Below are positions 20,032 to 20,604 of a stretch of 20,604 nucleotides of DNA, one piece after another; within the stretch, counting starts at the first letter, position 1, and each line of letters opens with the position of its first letter. The translations under genes and the position numbers were made by a program. Below the pieces are notes generated by a model that worked only from the letters and a program-made list of their open reading frames with translations, searched no databases and had not been told where the DNA came from. Source of the stretch: a virus. The stretch is from the IMG/VR virus record IMGVR_UViG_3300024520_000589, positions 1 to 20,604 of that record. One strand, written 5' to 3'.

Positions 20032-20222
20032 TTGAGGTGGTCCTTTCGGGTTTTGAGTGAAGCGCCGAGTTGGGTGGCGAGTTTGTGGATGTGTTTGGCG
20101 AGGGCTTTGCTTTCATTTGTGGCCGTGGTACTGTCCTAGATGCGGCGCATGTTGGCGCGGGTCATAGCGGCGGCACCCATGAAGGAATTGTGCTTCCGGA
20201 TTTCTTGGCGAGATGGTTTCAT
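20028..20222 (-). pseudogene. Small gene with an in-frame amber codon
   Basis: A 65-codon frame joined by ATGA overlaps to the helicase gene upstream (20222-20219) and to the 138-residue gene downstream (20031-20028). It is interrupted by one TAG at 20138-20136 (codon 29, after MTRANMRRI). The residues on both sides look coding: a basic helix before, and SKALAKHIHKLATQLGASL with a KTRKDHLK tail after. A single C-to-T change of CAG (Gln) would explain it. TAG serves as a normal stop in several other genes here (1688, 1937, 5488, 7551), so general amber recoding is not supported. There is no start codon just after the TAG for a separate product. The frame could be a decayed gene, a readthrough gene, or carry a sequencing error. 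The family is unknown. Confidence 0.55.
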
Positions 20223-20604
20223 TCATCCGACTCCTTTGTTTCGTAAGTTTTACTGTCGACGTAGATCAGATCGTCAATCGCCCGCGTCTCAATCACGTAT
20301 TTGATGTTCGGGTCCTGCCCGTTTTTCGTGCACAGGAAATGGTCGAGGAAAAAGACCTTTTCAAACTCCAGCCCCTTCGCGCGGTGCCCGGTCATAAGCT
20401 GAATGTGACCGGCTTGCCCACCAAGGCGCTGGGCGAACGCGATTGCATCACCAAGCGTTTCGGTCTCCCCGATAAAGATTTTGAGACACGCGGCGGTATC
20501 CTCAAGCAACCGATGATCTTTGTGCCGGAGCTTTTCGGTTTCAAGCCACGCGCTTACGCCGAGAAGGGCCGACTCCCGCTTGACGCTTGGCTTGCCCACC
20601 TTCT
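20219..20604 (-). CDS. UvrD/PcrA-like DNA helicase, C-terminal fragment (5' end outside window)
   Basis: The frame is open to the window edge, so only the last 128 residues or so are present; the GTG at 20599 is probably internal. It contains two late SF1 helicase motifs: MTGHRAKGLEFEKVFFLD (motif V, the TxHxxKGLE type) and KYVIETRAIDDLIYVD (motif VI, the arginine finger in TRA). These mark a UvrD_C_2 domain. Such helicases unwind DNA 3' to 5' and help replication or recombination. In motif VI the usual 'YVAxTRA' reads YVIETRA. The stop overlaps the next start by ATGA. It heads the - strand block in this window. Confidence 0.82.
   Translation of the reverse strand, partial: KVGKPSVKRESALLGVSAWLETEKLRHKDHRLLEDTAACLKIFIGETETLGDAIAFAQRLGGQAGHIQLMTGHRAKGLEFEKVFFLDHFLCTKNGQDPNIKYVIETRAIDDLIYVDSKTYETKESDE

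Noticed and set aside
19910-20116. 68-codon - strand frame
   Set aside because: It lies in another frame over the amber-broken gene and the 138 aa gene; its composition is Pro/Asn/Ser-rich and its ends do not fit the ATGA junctions.
20028-20222. Genome-wide reassignment of TAG (code 15)
   Set aside because: TAG ends the genes at 1688, 1937, 5488, 7551 and 17004, each with the next gene starting nearby, so it acts as a normal stop.

Overview
This window is part of a tailed bacteriophage genome (or a prophage of one). The host is very probably Gram-negative, because an overlapping Rz/Rz1 spanin pair is present. An alphaproteobacterial host is my best guess, since two tandem genes match the spike-base family known from the Rhodobacter gene transfer agent. 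A large internal-virion-type protein followed by fibre and spike genes suggests podovirus morphology, but no portal, terminase or capsid gene lies inside the window, so morphology stays inferred. I see no tRNA, rRNA, CRISPR array, insertion sequence or integrase.

Layout. Positions 1-7899 are entirely on the + strand and are late genes: the C-terminal part of a large internal virion protein (1-1688), two paralogous spike-base proteins, a 59-residue repeat protein, a fibre-like protein with an Mtd-type N-terminus, a beta-sandwich virion protein, a beta-helix tailspike (to 5488) and a 75-residue protein. A lysis cassette follows (5764-7899): small membrane proteins, a T7-lysozyme-type amidase, two holin-like proteins, and Rz with Rz1 overlapping it out of frame. 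Positions 7896-20604 are entirely on the - strand and hold DNA replication, recombination and modification genes. The two blocks meet tail to tail with their stop codons overlapping by 3 of 4 bases.

Reading the - strand block in its own direction (from 20604 downward): the end of a UvrD-like helicase, a small gene broken by an in-frame amber codon, two unrecognised proteins, a structured spacer, a stand-alone HIRAN protein, small proteins including a likely ribbon-helix-helix regulator, a Cas4/RecB-like Fe-S nuclease, a Sak4-type RecA-like ATPase, a helical protein, a probable ssDNA-binding protein, a DUF6378 protein, a ParB-methyltransferase fusion, a zinc-ribbon protein, a UDG-exonuclease protein, five small genes including a DUF1937 protein, a family A DNA polymerase fragment, and a DUF3987-like ATPase. 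Two good sigma70-type promoters on the - strand (13278-13306 and 19538-19566) share a TTGAC box and an extended -10 box.

The most notable point is the DNA polymerase. SPO1-type phage polymerases are a single UDG-exonuclease-polymerase chain. Here that chain is broken between exonuclease motifs II and III, and five tightly packed genes sit in the break. The exonuclease active site is therefore divided between two separately translated proteins. Nearly all genes in both blocks are joined by ATGA/GTGA or similar overlaps, which I used to choose start codons and to find genes shorter than 60 residues.
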